From: Pseudomonas fildesensis
Lineage (GTDB): Bacteria; Pseudomonadota; Gammaproteobacteria; Pseudomonadales; Pseudomonadaceae
Direction of reading: 5' to 3'
Length of the DNA: 64,000 nt
Assembly: GCF_001050345.1 (NCBI RefSeq)
Contig: NZ_LFMW01000003.1
Location: forward strand, 62,001-126,000
Position 1 is the stretch's first letter, and every line of letters starts with the position of its first letter. This document shows positions 1 through 7,796 of this stretch, piece by piece. Below the pieces are notes generated by a model. That model saw only the letters and a list, made by a program, of their open reading frames with translations. It did not search any database and had not been told where the DNA came from. A program made the translations under genes and the position numbers.

Positions 1-501
1 AAGCCCACCGCCAATGGTCGGAATCGCTTCAGCCAAGGCGGCCGGGAAGCCCGCCAGGTTATCCAGCCCCGAAGGCTTGGGCGCGCCGTCGAGCATCACA
101 TGGATCTGCGACAGCACAATCAGTACACCGATCCCCGCCAGCATGCCGTACACCACCGCCGGCGCCGTAACGCGGAACCAGCAGCCCAGGCGCAAACGCC
201 CCGCCACCAGTTGCAGGAAACCCGCCAGCAGCAGAATCGGCCCCAACATCGCCATGCCGTGCTGGCGCACCAGCTCAAACACCAACACCGCCAAACCCGC
301 CGCCGGGCCGCTGACTTGCAGCGGCGACCCCGCCAACCAGCCCACCACCAGGCCACCGATAATCCCGGTGATCAGGCCCTTGGCAGGCGGCATGCCGGAA
401 GCGATTGCAATGCCCATGCACAAGGGCAGGGCGACCAGAAACACAACCACGGAAGCCAGCAGCTCCCGTGGCAGTACAGCTTTCAATTGAGCAACACGCA
501 T
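1..501 (-). CDS. SulP-family anion transporter (N-terminal part, cut by window edge)
   Basis: The frame is open from an ATG at 501 leftwards to base 1, so only about 167 N-terminal residues are visible. They are strongly hydrophobic, with several membrane segments and the SulP-type opening (LKAVLPRELLASVVVFLVAL, then GPAAGLAVLVFELV). A GGGAGAG ribosome site lies just upstream of the start. SulP proteins are inner-membrane carriers of sulfate, bicarbonate or related anions. The gene lies 85 bp downstream of the beta-carbonic anhydrase on the same strand. In P. aeruginosa a SulP gene likewise neighbours carbonic anhydrase PA0102, so bicarbonate movement is the likely role. The substrate is an inference; the STAS end is outside the window. 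Confidence 0.85.
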   Translation of the reverse strand, partial: MRVAQLKAVLPRELLASVVVFLVALPLCMGIAIASGMPPAKGLITGIIGGLVVGWLAGSPLQVSGPAAGLAVLVFELVRQHGMAMLGPILLLAGFLQLVAGRLRLGCWFRVTAPAVVYGMLAGIGVLIVLSQIHVMLDGAPKPSGLDNLAGFPAALAEAIPTIGGGL

Positions 502-586
502 GATGACTCTCCCGAGGCATTCGCCGGGCGCGGCAAAGCCTGGCTGCATCCATGGCAGCCACCGCATTACCCGGCAGGGAAGTGTT

Positions 587-1318
587 TTAGAAGCGCGCTT
601 TAGGCGTCGCCGAAGGGATCGACTCGGTCGCGTTTAACGGTCGAAACGCCGCCTGATCCGCGTCGTAAGCCCGAATTTCGCTGGTCTCGATGTTGTAGAT
701 CCAGCCGTGGATAAACAATTGACCGTTGGCCATGCGCGAAGCCACCGAAGGGTGAGTGCGCAAGTGCTGCAACTGGGCGATGACGTTTTCTTCGGTCAGC
801 ACCTTCATGCTCTCGCCTTCATTGGCGCAGTCGCAGTTGTCCTCAACCATGGACTTGGCAACCTCGGCGTGACGCAGCCAGGCCCTGACCGTCGGCATCT
901 TCTCCAGGCTGGCGGGATTGAGTACTGCACGCATGGCGCCACAGTCGGAGTGACCGCACACGATGATGTGCTGCACGCCCAGGGCGAGTACCGCGTACTC
1001 GATGGCCGTGGAAACACCACCGTTCATCTGGCCGTAGGGCGGCACCACGTTGCCCACATTACGGGTCACGAAAAGGTCGCCTGGGGAGCTTTGGGTGATC
1101 AGCTCGGGCACGATGCGCGAATCGGCACAGGTAATGAACATCGCCCGTGGGCTCTGGGCCGTGGCGAGTTTCTTGAAGAGTGCTTCCTGCTGAGGGAAGA
1201 CGTCGTGATGGAAATGCAAAAAGCCGTCAACGATGTGTTGCAGCGCTGCATCGGCGGACTCCGCCACAGAAGGGGCTGAAGCCGACGCAGCCAACGGCTG
1301 TTTATCCTTGTCACTCAT
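587..1318 (-). CDS. Beta-class carbonic anhydrase
   Basis: A 243-residue cytoplasmic zinc enzyme interconverting CO2 and bicarbonate. The beta-class signature is complete: C64-A-D66-S-R68 and, further on, H123-S-D-C126, which supply the Cys/His zinc ligands and the Asp-Arg dyad. The first 25 or so residues are a low-complexity Ala/Ser lead before the conserved fold, as in psCA1 of P. aeruginosa (PA0102). It is followed on the same strand by a SulP transporter gene, which suggests a CO2/bicarbonate unit. The initiating ATG at 1318 is preceded by AAGAGGAT. Confidence 0.93.
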   Translation of the reverse strand: MSDKDKQPLAASASAPSVAESADAALQHIVDGFLHFHHDVFPQQEALFKKLATAQSPRAMFITCADSRIVPELITQSSPGDLFVTRNVGNVVPPYGQMNGGVSTAIEYAVLALGVQHIIVCGHSDCGAMRAVLNPASLEKMPTVRAWLRHAEVAKSMVEDNCDCANEGESMKVLTEENVIAQLQHLRTHPSVASRMANGQLFIHGWIYNIETSEIRAYDADQAAFRPLNATESIPSATPKARF

Positions 1319-1545
1319 GATTCATCCTCTTGATTAATGCAGGGGAGTTTTCAGGTCAGTTCGACGCCCGGTCAGTGGAATAGTTGGAAAACTCCCCACC
1401 CCAAGGCGCCGACTCATCAGTCACTCGATGAACAAGGTAACCGTCGAAACTTAACTCAAACTGAATGAACCGCTCTAGAACGCGGGTTTCAGTGATATCA
1501 AAACGCGACTATTCCTACAGGAACGGTGCATTCTTCCTCGTCAGT

Positions 1546-2604
1546 CTACAACAATGCCATTTGTCTGCCTGGGGGACAAAACGCAGTGCAATCCAGGTTG
1601 AAGCCCTCACGGCGATTGAGCCCCAGGCGTTTGATCGCCTTGCTGAAACGTTGCGCCAGCAGATCGGCGAACGGCCCCTCGCCACGCATACGCACGCCAA
1701 ACCGACTGTCATACACCTCACCGCCGCGCACCTGACGCACCAGGCTCATCACATGGGCCGCACGCTGAGGGTAATGCGCCGCCAACCATTCCTCAAATAG
1801 CGGCGCTACCTCCAGCGGCAGGCGCAGCATCATGTACGCCGCGCTTTGCGCGCCAGCGGCGTGGGCTTCGGTCAGCAGGTTTTCCAGCTCACTGTCGTTG
1901 ATCATCGGGATCATCGGCGAACACAGCACGCCCACTGGAATACCGGCCTCGCGCATCACCCGGATCGCCCGCAACCGTGCCTTGGGCGCTGCCGTGCGCG
2001 GCTCCAGGATGCGCTTGAGCTCGTCGTCCAGGCTGGTAAGGCTGATCATCACCGCCACCAGGCGCTGCCGGGCGAGCTCGGTGAGCAGGTCGAGGTCGCG
2101 CAGGATCAGCGAGCCCTTGGTGATGATGGTCACCGGGTGCCGGTAACGCAGCAGCACTTCGAGGGTTTGCCGAGTGATCTTGTATTCACGTTCGATAGGT
2201 TGATACGGGTCGGTATTGGAGCCCAGGTTGATCGGCGCACACACATACCCCGGCTTCGATAACTGCTGCTCCAGCACGTCGGCGGCATTGGTCTTGGCGA
2301 TCAGCTTCGTTTCAAAATCCAGCCCCGGCGACAGGTCCCAATAGGCATGGCTGGGCCGCGCATAGCAGTAGATGCAGCCGTGCTCGCAGCCACGATAGGG
2401 ATTGATCGAGCGATCAAACGGCAAATCCGGCGAGTTGTTGCGGGTAATGATGGTTTTCGCCGTTTCGATACGCACTTCCGTGCCCTGGGTCGGCGGTACT
2501 TCCTGGTACCAGCCATCGTCCTCAGCGACGCTGACGGTGGGTGCAAAACGGTTGTGCAGGTTGGTGGCCGTGCCCCGGCCACGGGGCGGCAGCGGAGTAG
2601 ACAT
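1546..2604 (-). CDS. PA0069-family radical SAM protein (SOS-controlled)
   Basis: A 352-residue radical SAM protein with the cluster-binding motif C73-x3-C77-x2-C80 inside NPYRGCEHGCIYCYARPSHA, and the downstream GSNTDPYQPIE segment typical of the spore-photoproduct-lyase-like branch. It matches the P. aeruginosa PA0069 type. The chemistry is unknown; relatives in the broader superfamily repair DNA photoproducts. A perfect LexA-type palindrome lies 14 bp ahead of the start, so induction by DNA damage is strongly suggested, consistent with PA0069 being reported as a LexA-regulon member. It is monocistronic here. A repair role is inferred. Confidence 0.88.
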   Translation of the reverse strand: MSTPLPPRGRGTATNLHNRFAPTVSVAEDDGWYQEVPPTQGTEVRIETAKTIITRNNSPDLPFDRSINPYRGCEHGCIYCYARPSHAYWDLSPGLDFETKLIAKTNAADVLEQQLSKPGYVCAPINLGSNTDPYQPIEREYKITRQTLEVLLRYRHPVTIITKGSLILRDLDLLTELARQRLVAVMISLTSLDDELKRILEPRTAAPKARLRAIRVMREAGIPVGVLCSPMIPMINDSELENLLTEAHAAGAQSAAYMMLRLPLEVAPLFEEWLAAHYPQRAAHVMSLVRQVRGGEVYDSRFGVRMRGEGPFADLLAQRFSKAIKRLGLNRREGFNLDCTAFCPPGRQMALL

Positions 2605-2617
2605 GAAAACGCCCCTA

Positions 2618-2637
2618 TACTGTTTTTATATACAGTA
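2618..2637 (-). promoter_or_regulatory. LexA (SOS) box upstream of the radical SAM gene
   Basis: TACTGTTTTTATATACAGTA contains CTGT-N8-ACAG and differs from the E. coli LexA consensus TACTGTATATATATACAGTA only in the central A/T tract. The palindrome is extended outward to CCCCTATACTG/CAGTATAGGGG (2612-2643). It sits 14 bp before the ATG of the radical SAM gene, where it would cover the promoter or transcription start. Confidence 0.88.
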
Positions 2638-2685
2638 TAGGGGCGCAAGGGTTCTGGCCAGTGCCGTTTGGCAGTCAGGGAAGGG

Positions 2686-3990
2686 TCAGTGCTTTTGCGT
2701 CACTTGCCCGAGATCATCGCCCGAAGTAGTGCGCATATCGTTCTTGCGCAGGTCTGCCACCTCGCCGGCTTTCACCGGCGCACCTTTATTGCCCCAGCTG
2801 CCACGGATGAAACTGACCACATCCGCCACTTGCTGGTCCGACAACCGCCAGGCAAACGCTGGCATGGTGAAGGTTGACGGCGCTGCGTGAGTAGCCGGCA
2901 ACGTCCCACCGTTCAACACGATGTTGATCAGTGAAGTGGCATCCGCCGTCTGCAACACCGGGTTGCCCGCCAGCGCCGGGAACACCCGCGTGTACCCATG
3001 GCCATCGGTACGGTGGCAGGCCGCGCAGTTGTCGATGTACACCGATGCGCCCGGCTTGCTGTCATCACCTTTCCAAAGCGCCTCGGCCACCTGCTTGTCG
3101 TACTGGTGCGGCGGGTCCTTGGGGTCCACTGCCGGCAGGCTCTTGAGGTAGCGGGCGATCGCGGTCAGGTCGTCCTTGGACATGTACTGCATGCTGTGCA
3201 CCACCACATCGCTCATGCCGCCGAACACCGCGCTGCGATCACTGCGCCCGGTCTTGAGGAATTGCACCAACTGTTCCTCACTCCAACTGCCGAGGCCGTC
3301 CTTGTGGTCGCCGCGCAGGCTTTTCGCGATCCAGCCTTCCAGCGGCGCGCTGCCGGACAGGAAGGCGTTGCCGTCACCGGCACTCAGGGCTTTTTCCTGC
3401 ATGGTCAGGGCGCGTGGTGTATGGCACGCGCCGCAGTGGCCGAGGCCCTCCACCAGGTAGGCGCCACGGCTGATCACTGGGTCAGCGCCCGCTGCCGCCT
3501 GGTAATCCGCCACCGCGGGGGCAAACATCCAGCGCCACGCCGCCAACGGCCAGCGCATGCTTAGCGGCCAAGGGATGTCGCTGTCCTTGTTCTCCTGGGC
3601 GACCGGCTCCACGCCTTTCATAAAGTACGTATACAACGCCTGCATGTCGCTTTCACTGACACGCGCGTAAGACGGATAGGGCATCGCTGGGTAAAGCGTA
3701 CTACCGCTCTTGGCGACGCCATGGCGCACGGCCTTGTCGAAGTCCTCGAAGCTGTAGTCGCCCAGGCCGGTCTTGTCCGGGGTGATGTTGGTGGAATAGA
3801 TCACGCCAATGGGTGTTTCCATCGGCAGGCCGCCCGCGAATGGCTTGCCACCCTTGGCGGTGTGGCAGGCCACGCAGTCGCCAGCGCGGGCCAGGTATTC
3901 GCCCTGCTTGACCAGGTCGGTTTCGGCGGCGCTCACCGAGCAGCTGCTAAACAGAGCAAAGGTCGCGATAACAAGTGCTTTCATGGTCAT
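2686..3990 (-). CDS. Gluconate 2-dehydrogenase, triheme cytochrome c subunit
   Basis: A 434-residue periplasmic cytochrome with a signal peptide (cleavage probably after VSAAE near residue 22) and three heme-binding CxxCH motifs: C39-VA-CH43, C186-GA-CH190 and C322-AA-CH326. This is the membrane-associated electron-transfer subunit that takes electrons from the FAD subunit to ubiquinone. It is the last gene of a three-gene operon; its ATG lies 6 bp after the flavoprotein stop, and the stop codon forms part of a TAAGGAG ribosome site. Length and heme number fit the family. The same architecture also occurs in sorbitol and 2-ketogluconate dehydrogenases, so the sugar acid is inferred. Confidence 0.88.
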   Translation of the reverse strand: MTMKALVIATFALFSSCSVSAAETDLVKQGEYLARAGDCVACHTAKGGKPFAGGLPMETPIGVIYSTNITPDKTGLGDYSFEDFDKAVRHGVAKSGSTLYPAMPYPSYARVSESDMQALYTYFMKGVEPVAQENKDSDIPWPLSMRWPLAAWRWMFAPAVADYQAAAGADPVISRGAYLVEGLGHCGACHTPRALTMQEKALSAGDGNAFLSGSAPLEGWIAKSLRGDHKDGLGSWSEEQLVQFLKTGRSDRSAVFGGMSDVVVHSMQYMSKDDLTAIARYLKSLPAVDPKDPPHQYDKQVAEALWKGDDSKPGASVYIDNCAACHRTDGHGYTRVFPALAGNPVLQTADATSLINIVLNGGTLPATHAAPSTFTMPAFAWRLSDQQVADVVSFIRGSWGNKGAPVKAGEVADLRKNDMRTTSGDDLGQVTQKH

Positions 3991-3996
3991 CGCTCC

Positions 3997-5781
3997 TTAT
4001 GCCTGAACCAGGGGGCCGGGGTTTTTCAGGTAGTGCTCGCGAATCGCCCGCGCCGACCAATAGGTCAACGCTGCCACCAGGCCGGTAGGGTTGTAGCCCA
4101 AGCCCTGTGGGAAAGCGGACGCACCCGGGACAAACACGTTGTGGACATCCCAGCACTGCAGGTAGCGGTTCAACGCACTGGTTTTCGGGTCGGTGCCCAT
4201 GATCGCGCCACCGTTGAGGTGCGTGGTCTGGTAGGACGCGGTGTTGAAGTGCTCACCGACCTTTTTGCCAAGCACGGCAATCGCTTTGGGGTTCATCGCT
4301 TCGGCGATCTTGCCCATTTTCTCGACCATGAAGCGGTTCATCTTGATGTCGTTTTCCTGCCAGTCAAACGTCATGCGCAGCAACGGCAGGCCGTAGGCAT
4401 CGCGGTACACCGGGTCCAGATCCAGATAGTTACCCCGGTAGGATTGATGTGCACCGTGAGCGTCCATCGACACTTGGTGGGTGTAGTAGTCGGCGGTGGC
4501 GCGCTTCCAGGCACTGCCCCAGGCCGGGGTGCCCGGTGGGTTGGAGGTACCGGCAATCGGCCGGCTGCCCGCCTGGTTGACCCACATCGGCGACCCTCCG
4601 ACGAAGCCATGGGGCCCGTGGTCGAAGTTGTCGGCGTTGAAATCATCGATCGCCACACCATTGCCGCCGGCGCCGATGAAGTTGTTGGTGTGGGTGTCCT
4701 TATCGAAGAACGCCTTGATGGTGGCCATGTTCTGGTAGGCGAAGTTCCTGCCCACCACGCCCTCGTTGGTAATCGGGTCGTAAGGCTTGCCGATGCCCGA
4801 CAACAGCATCAGCCGCACATTGTGGAACTGAAACGCGCCGAGGATCACCAGATCTGCCGGCTGCTCGATTTCGCGGCCCTGGGCGTCGATGTAGGTCACG
4901 CCGGTGGCCTTGCTCTTGGTGCTGTCGAGATTGACCTTGAGCACGTGGGAATTGGGCCGCAACTCAAAGTTCGGCACCTGGCGCAGCGCCGGCAGGATGT
5001 TTACGTTCGGCGAGGCCTTGGAATACATGTAGCAAACGTAGCCGCTGCAGAAACCGCAGAAGTTGCACGGGCCCATCTGCGCGCCATAGGGGTTGGTGTA
5101 CGGCCCCGAGGTATTGGCTGACGGCAGGTTGTAGGGTTTGTAACCCACCGACGCGGCAGCCTTTTGAAACAGCTGCGCCGACACGGTGTTTTTCTGCGCT
5201 TCCAACGGGAACGGGTTAGAGCGATCCGGCGCATATGGGTTGCCGCCACGGTCTTCGCCCACTCGCTGGCCGTTGACGGTCCAGGCCTGGCCGGAAGTGC
5301 CGAAGACTTTTTCCGCGTAGTCGAAAAACGGCTCCAGCTCTTCGTAGCTGACGCCGAAGTCCTGGATGGTCATGTCCTTGGGAATGAAGTTTTTCCCGTA
5401 GCGTTCTTCGTAATGGCTGCGCATGCGCAACTCGATAGGGTCAACGCGAAAATGCACCCCCGACCAGTGCAAGCCCGCACCGCCCACGCCGTTACCCGGC
5501 AAGAAGGCACCCAACTGACGGTTCGGCAGGGCGACATCGTTCACGCTATGGCGAATCGTCACCGTCTCCTTGGAGATGTCCTGGAAGAGTTTTTTCCGAA
5601 CGCTGTAAGTCAGTTCGTCAATCACCTGGGGATAGTTACCGTCCGGGTAAGTGTCCTGCATCGGGCCGCGCTCCAGCGCTACCACGTTGAGGCCCGCTTC
5701 CGTCAGCTCCTTGGCCATGATCGCGCCGGTCCAGCCGAAGCCGACAATCACCGCATCCACTTTCTTCATGATGGTCGCCAC
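3997..5781 (-). CDS. Gluconate 2-dehydrogenase, GMC flavoprotein (catalytic) subunit
   Basis: A 594-residue GMC oxidoreductase. The FAD-binding Rossmann motif is G14-F-G16-W-T-G19 near the N terminus. The C-terminal GMC signature follows, with HLNGGAIMG and the terminal NVFVPGASAFPQGLGYNPTG segment. A Cys cluster in GPCNFCGFCSGYVC near residue 260 is typical of FAD-GADH large subunits. It oxidises D-gluconate to 2-ketogluconate in the periplasm and is exported with the Tat-bearing small subunit. The chosen start is GTG at 5781, only 2 bp after the small-subunit stop and behind GAGAGGG; an ATG at 5769 is the alternative. Confidence 0.9.
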   Translation of the reverse strand: MATIMKKVDAVIVGFGWTGAIMAKELTEAGLNVVALERGPMQDTYPDGNYPQVIDELTYSVRKKLFQDISKETVTIRHSVNDVALPNRQLGAFLPGNGVGGAGLHWSGVHFRVDPIELRMRSHYEERYGKNFIPKDMTIQDFGVSYEELEPFFDYAEKVFGTSGQAWTVNGQRVGEDRGGNPYAPDRSNPFPLEAQKNTVSAQLFQKAAASVGYKPYNLPSANTSGPYTNPYGAQMGPCNFCGFCSGYVCYMYSKASPNVNILPALRQVPNFELRPNSHVLKVNLDSTKSKATGVTYIDAQGREIEQPADLVILGAFQFHNVRLMLLSGIGKPYDPITNEGVVGRNFAYQNMATIKAFFDKDTHTNNFIGAGGNGVAIDDFNADNFDHGPHGFVGGSPMWVNQAGSRPIAGTSNPPGTPAWGSAWKRATADYYTHQVSMDAHGAHQSYRGNYLDLDPVYRDAYGLPLLRMTFDWQENDIKMNRFMVEKMGKIAEAMNPKAIAVLGKKVGEHFNTASYQTTHLNGGAIMGTDPKTSALNRYLQCWDVHNVFVPGASAFPQGLGYNPTGLVAALTYWSARAIREHYLKNPGPLVQA

Positions 5782-5783
5782 GT

Positions 5784-6536
5784 TTATGCCCTCTCGCCGC
5801 GAATTGAAACAGCCGGGAAGGGGTATTGCTCGTTGCGTTCCACCCAGTCCATAAAATCGGCGCGGGCGCCGGGGAAGCCGATCATGGTCCAGCCGACCAT
5901 GCCTTTGTTGCCGCCATGAATCGGGTCGCAGAAGAACCCTTCCTTGGTGTTTTGCAGCAGCAGGTTGAAGAATATCTTCGGTGGCACCGTGTCGAAATGC
6001 GCGGAGACTTCTGCGCCTCCAGCCTCCAAACGCTTGAGCATATCCTCCTGGGTAGCGCTGTCTTGCGCAGCAAACGCTTTACCGTTGAACGCCTTCGACC
6101 ATGCATCCGTCGCGGCAATACCCAGGCGATAGATCTCCTTGGGCACCAATTTGCTCTGCCAGCCCATCTCCGGCGCAGCCTCGGCGTTGAACGGGCCTTG
6201 CATGAACCACAAGGCGCCGCTGGCGTACGGCGTGTGCATCTGGCGGTCGATGTATTCCGGTGCGCCGGCTTCCAGGGCGCCAGGGCCTTGGGCGTCAGCC
6301 GGGATCAGGCGTGCAACGGCGGCATTGATAAACGCCCATTCTTCAGCGGTGAAATAGCTCGGCTCATAGGCCTTGTCGCTCACGGGCGGCTTGGCTGGCG
6401 CGGCCTGGGCCGGCTCGGGCGTGGCCATCAACATCGAACTGCCAAGGCCGGTGCTGGCAACCGTGACCACCGGGATCAAGGTCAAGGATTTGCGCAAAAA
6501 GTCACGCCGGGGGTTGTCTTGATCTTGATCAGACAT
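5784..6536 (-). CDS. Gluconate 2-dehydrogenase, gamma (small) subunit with Tat signal
   Basis: A 250-residue protein that begins with a twin-arginine signal (NPRRDFLRKS), a hydrophobic stretch and a cleavage region around AQAAPAK. The rest matches gluconate 2-dehydrogenase subunit 3 (YFTAEEWAFINAAVARLIPAD). It carries the folded flavoprotein across the membrane through Tat and stabilises the complex. First gene of the operon (gamma, FAD, cytochrome c). The roughly 275 bp upstream (6537-6811) are shared with the divergent phosphatase gene and hold no further gene; no promoter could be assigned with confidence. Confidence 0.9.
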   Translation of the reverse strand: MSDQDQDNPRRDFLRKSLTLIPVVTVASTGLGSSMLMATPEPAQAAPAKPPVSDKAYEPSYFTAEEWAFINAAVARLIPADAQGPGALEAGAPEYIDRQMHTPYASGALWFMQGPFNAEAAPEMGWQSKLVPKEIYRLGIAATDAWSKAFNGKAFAAQDSATQEDMLKRLEAGGAEVSAHFDTVPPKIFFNLLLQNTKEGFFCDPIHGGNKGMVGWTMIGFPGARADFMDWVERNEQYPFPAVSIRGERA

Positions 6537-6811
6537 GGGTGCACCTCATCATGTGGTCACGGGTTTAACAGCGGCTTCTGGTGAGCGGCTTGTTTGTATT
6601 GGGCGGCGAATTGGATCCAACCGATCCAGGGAGATAGAACGCAGCGGCAATCAATAGTTACAAATGATAGCAGGCTAAGCATCGAGAGAATCGATTCAGC
6701 GACAAAAGTAGGGGGGTTCACGATTCTTTGACGAGCGCCTCACGTCCCATTGACCCCATACAAACCAATCTGCGTCCCATCACCCAATAGCCCACTCGGT
6801 AACGTCGCCCC

Positions 6812-7498
6812 ATGTTCAACACTCAACTGCTGCCAACCCTCGTCTTGGCGTTTATGGCACTGTTCGCGACGGTTCACGCCCGGGCCGACGAAGCCTCGTC
6901 CATTCGTTCAGCGGAATGGGCCCAGCCTGTGGGCACCCAGTACAACCTGCACCAAATGACGCCCACGCTCTACCGCAGCGCCCTTCCGGACAGCAACGCA
7001 GTTCCTCTACTGGAACAACTCAAGATCGGCACCGTGATCAACTTCCTGCCGGAGTCCGACGCCAACTGGCTGAAAGCCTCCGGCATCCATCAGGTACAGC
7101 TGACATATCGCACAAACCATGTCGACGATACCGACGTGCTGGCAGCCCTGCGGGCGATCAAGGATGCACAAGCCAATGGCCCGGTGCTGATGCACTGCAA
7201 ACACGGCTCGGACCGCACCGGCCTGATGGCGGCGATGTACCGCGTGGTGGTTCAGGGATGGAGCAAAGAGGATGCTTTGAACGAGATGACCTTGGGCGGC
7301 TTCGGTTCAAGTAACGGCTTTAAGGACGGAGTTCGCTACATGATGAAAGCCGATATCGACAAGTTGCGCGCAGCCTTGGCGAATGGCGATTGCAGCACCA
7401 GCGCGTTTGCGCTGTGCTCAATGAAAAGCTGGCTGAACCCGGCGACGAAGGCGCACGAGGCCGCTGAGGAAAAAACTGCACTGGTCGTGACCCCCTGA
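6812..7498 (+). CDS. Secreted dual-specificity/tyrosine phosphatase, TpbA-like
   Basis: A 228-residue protein with an N-terminal signal peptide (cleavage near HARADE, residue 26) and the phosphatase P-loop H128-C129-KHGSD-R135-TG. The surrounding segments (MSPTLYRSALP-like, MYRVVVQGWSKEDAL) closely resemble TpbA of P. aeruginosa (PA3885), a periplasmic tyrosine phosphatase that acts on the diguanylate cyclase TpbB and so lowers c-di-GMP and biofilm. The C terminus is about 20 residues longer than the conserved core. No tpbB-like gene is adjacent, so the partner must be elsewhere. The catalytic class is clear; the TpbA role is by resemblance. Confidence 0.82.
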   Translation: MFNTQLLPTLVLAFMALFATVHARADEASSIRSAEWAQPVGTQYNLHQMTPTLYRSALPDSNAVPLLEQLKIGTVINFLPESDANWLKASGIHQVQLTYRTNHVDDTDVLAALRAIKDAQANGPVLMHCKHGSDRTGLMAAMYRVVVQGWSKEDALNEMTLGGFGSSNGFKDGVRYMMKADIDKLRAALANGDCSTSAFALCSMKSWLNPATKAHEAAEEKTALVVTP

Positions 7499-7516
7499 GA
7501 TGTAATCCCAGGGGGT
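7490..7516. terminator. Hairpin between convergent genes
   Basis: ACCCCCTG (7490-7497) and CAGGGGGT (7509-7516) form an 8-bp GC-rich stem that overlaps the stop codon of the phosphatase gene and precedes the convergent yheV stop. A short T run (7529-7534) follows at a distance, so a shared terminator is plausible but not textbook. Confidence 0.5.
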
Positions 7517-7523
7517 GAATGCA

Positions 7524-7796
7524 TCAGTCTTTTTTCAGCTTCGGATTCGGAAAGAACTGCACGGCCTGCACCTTCGGGTCCGGTGCTTTCAACGCCGACA
7601 CATTCACCCGCGTGCCCAATTCCTTGGGCACCGACAAACCTTGGTCATTCAGCGTGTCGGTATAACCGCAGGCGACACATTCGCGGTGCGGCACGCTGTC
7701 TTCGGTCCACATCTTCAACTTGTCCGGCTCGCTGCACGCCGGGCAGACCGCCCCGGCGATAAATTGCTTTTTGGTAATCACAGGCACTTCGCTCAT
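7524..7796 (-). CDS. yheV: YheV-family zinc-ribbon protein
   Basis: A 90-residue protein with two CxxC knuckles, C18-C21 and C40-C43, forming a zinc ribbon, and the family segment HRECVACGYTDTLNDQ. Function is unknown. It overlaps the 3' end of prlC by 4 bp (ATGA), so it is translationally coupled to the oligopeptidase; this pairing is also seen in enterobacteria and other pseudomonads. Confidence 0.85.
   Translation of the reverse strand: MSEVPVITKKQFIAGAVCPACSEPDKLKMWTEDSVPHRECVACGYTDTLNDQGLSVPKELGTRVNVSALKAPDPKVQAVQFFPNPKLKKD

Noticed and set aside
3721..5121. 466-residue plus-strand frame over the gluconate dehydrogenase genes
   Set aside because: Runs opposite two well-conserved genes and has no recognisable domain; composition artefact.
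6537..6811. Hidden gene or strong promoter between the gluconate operon and the phosphatase
   Set aside because: No open frame with coding character, and several weak -10/-35 pairings of equal quality; nothing could be singled out.
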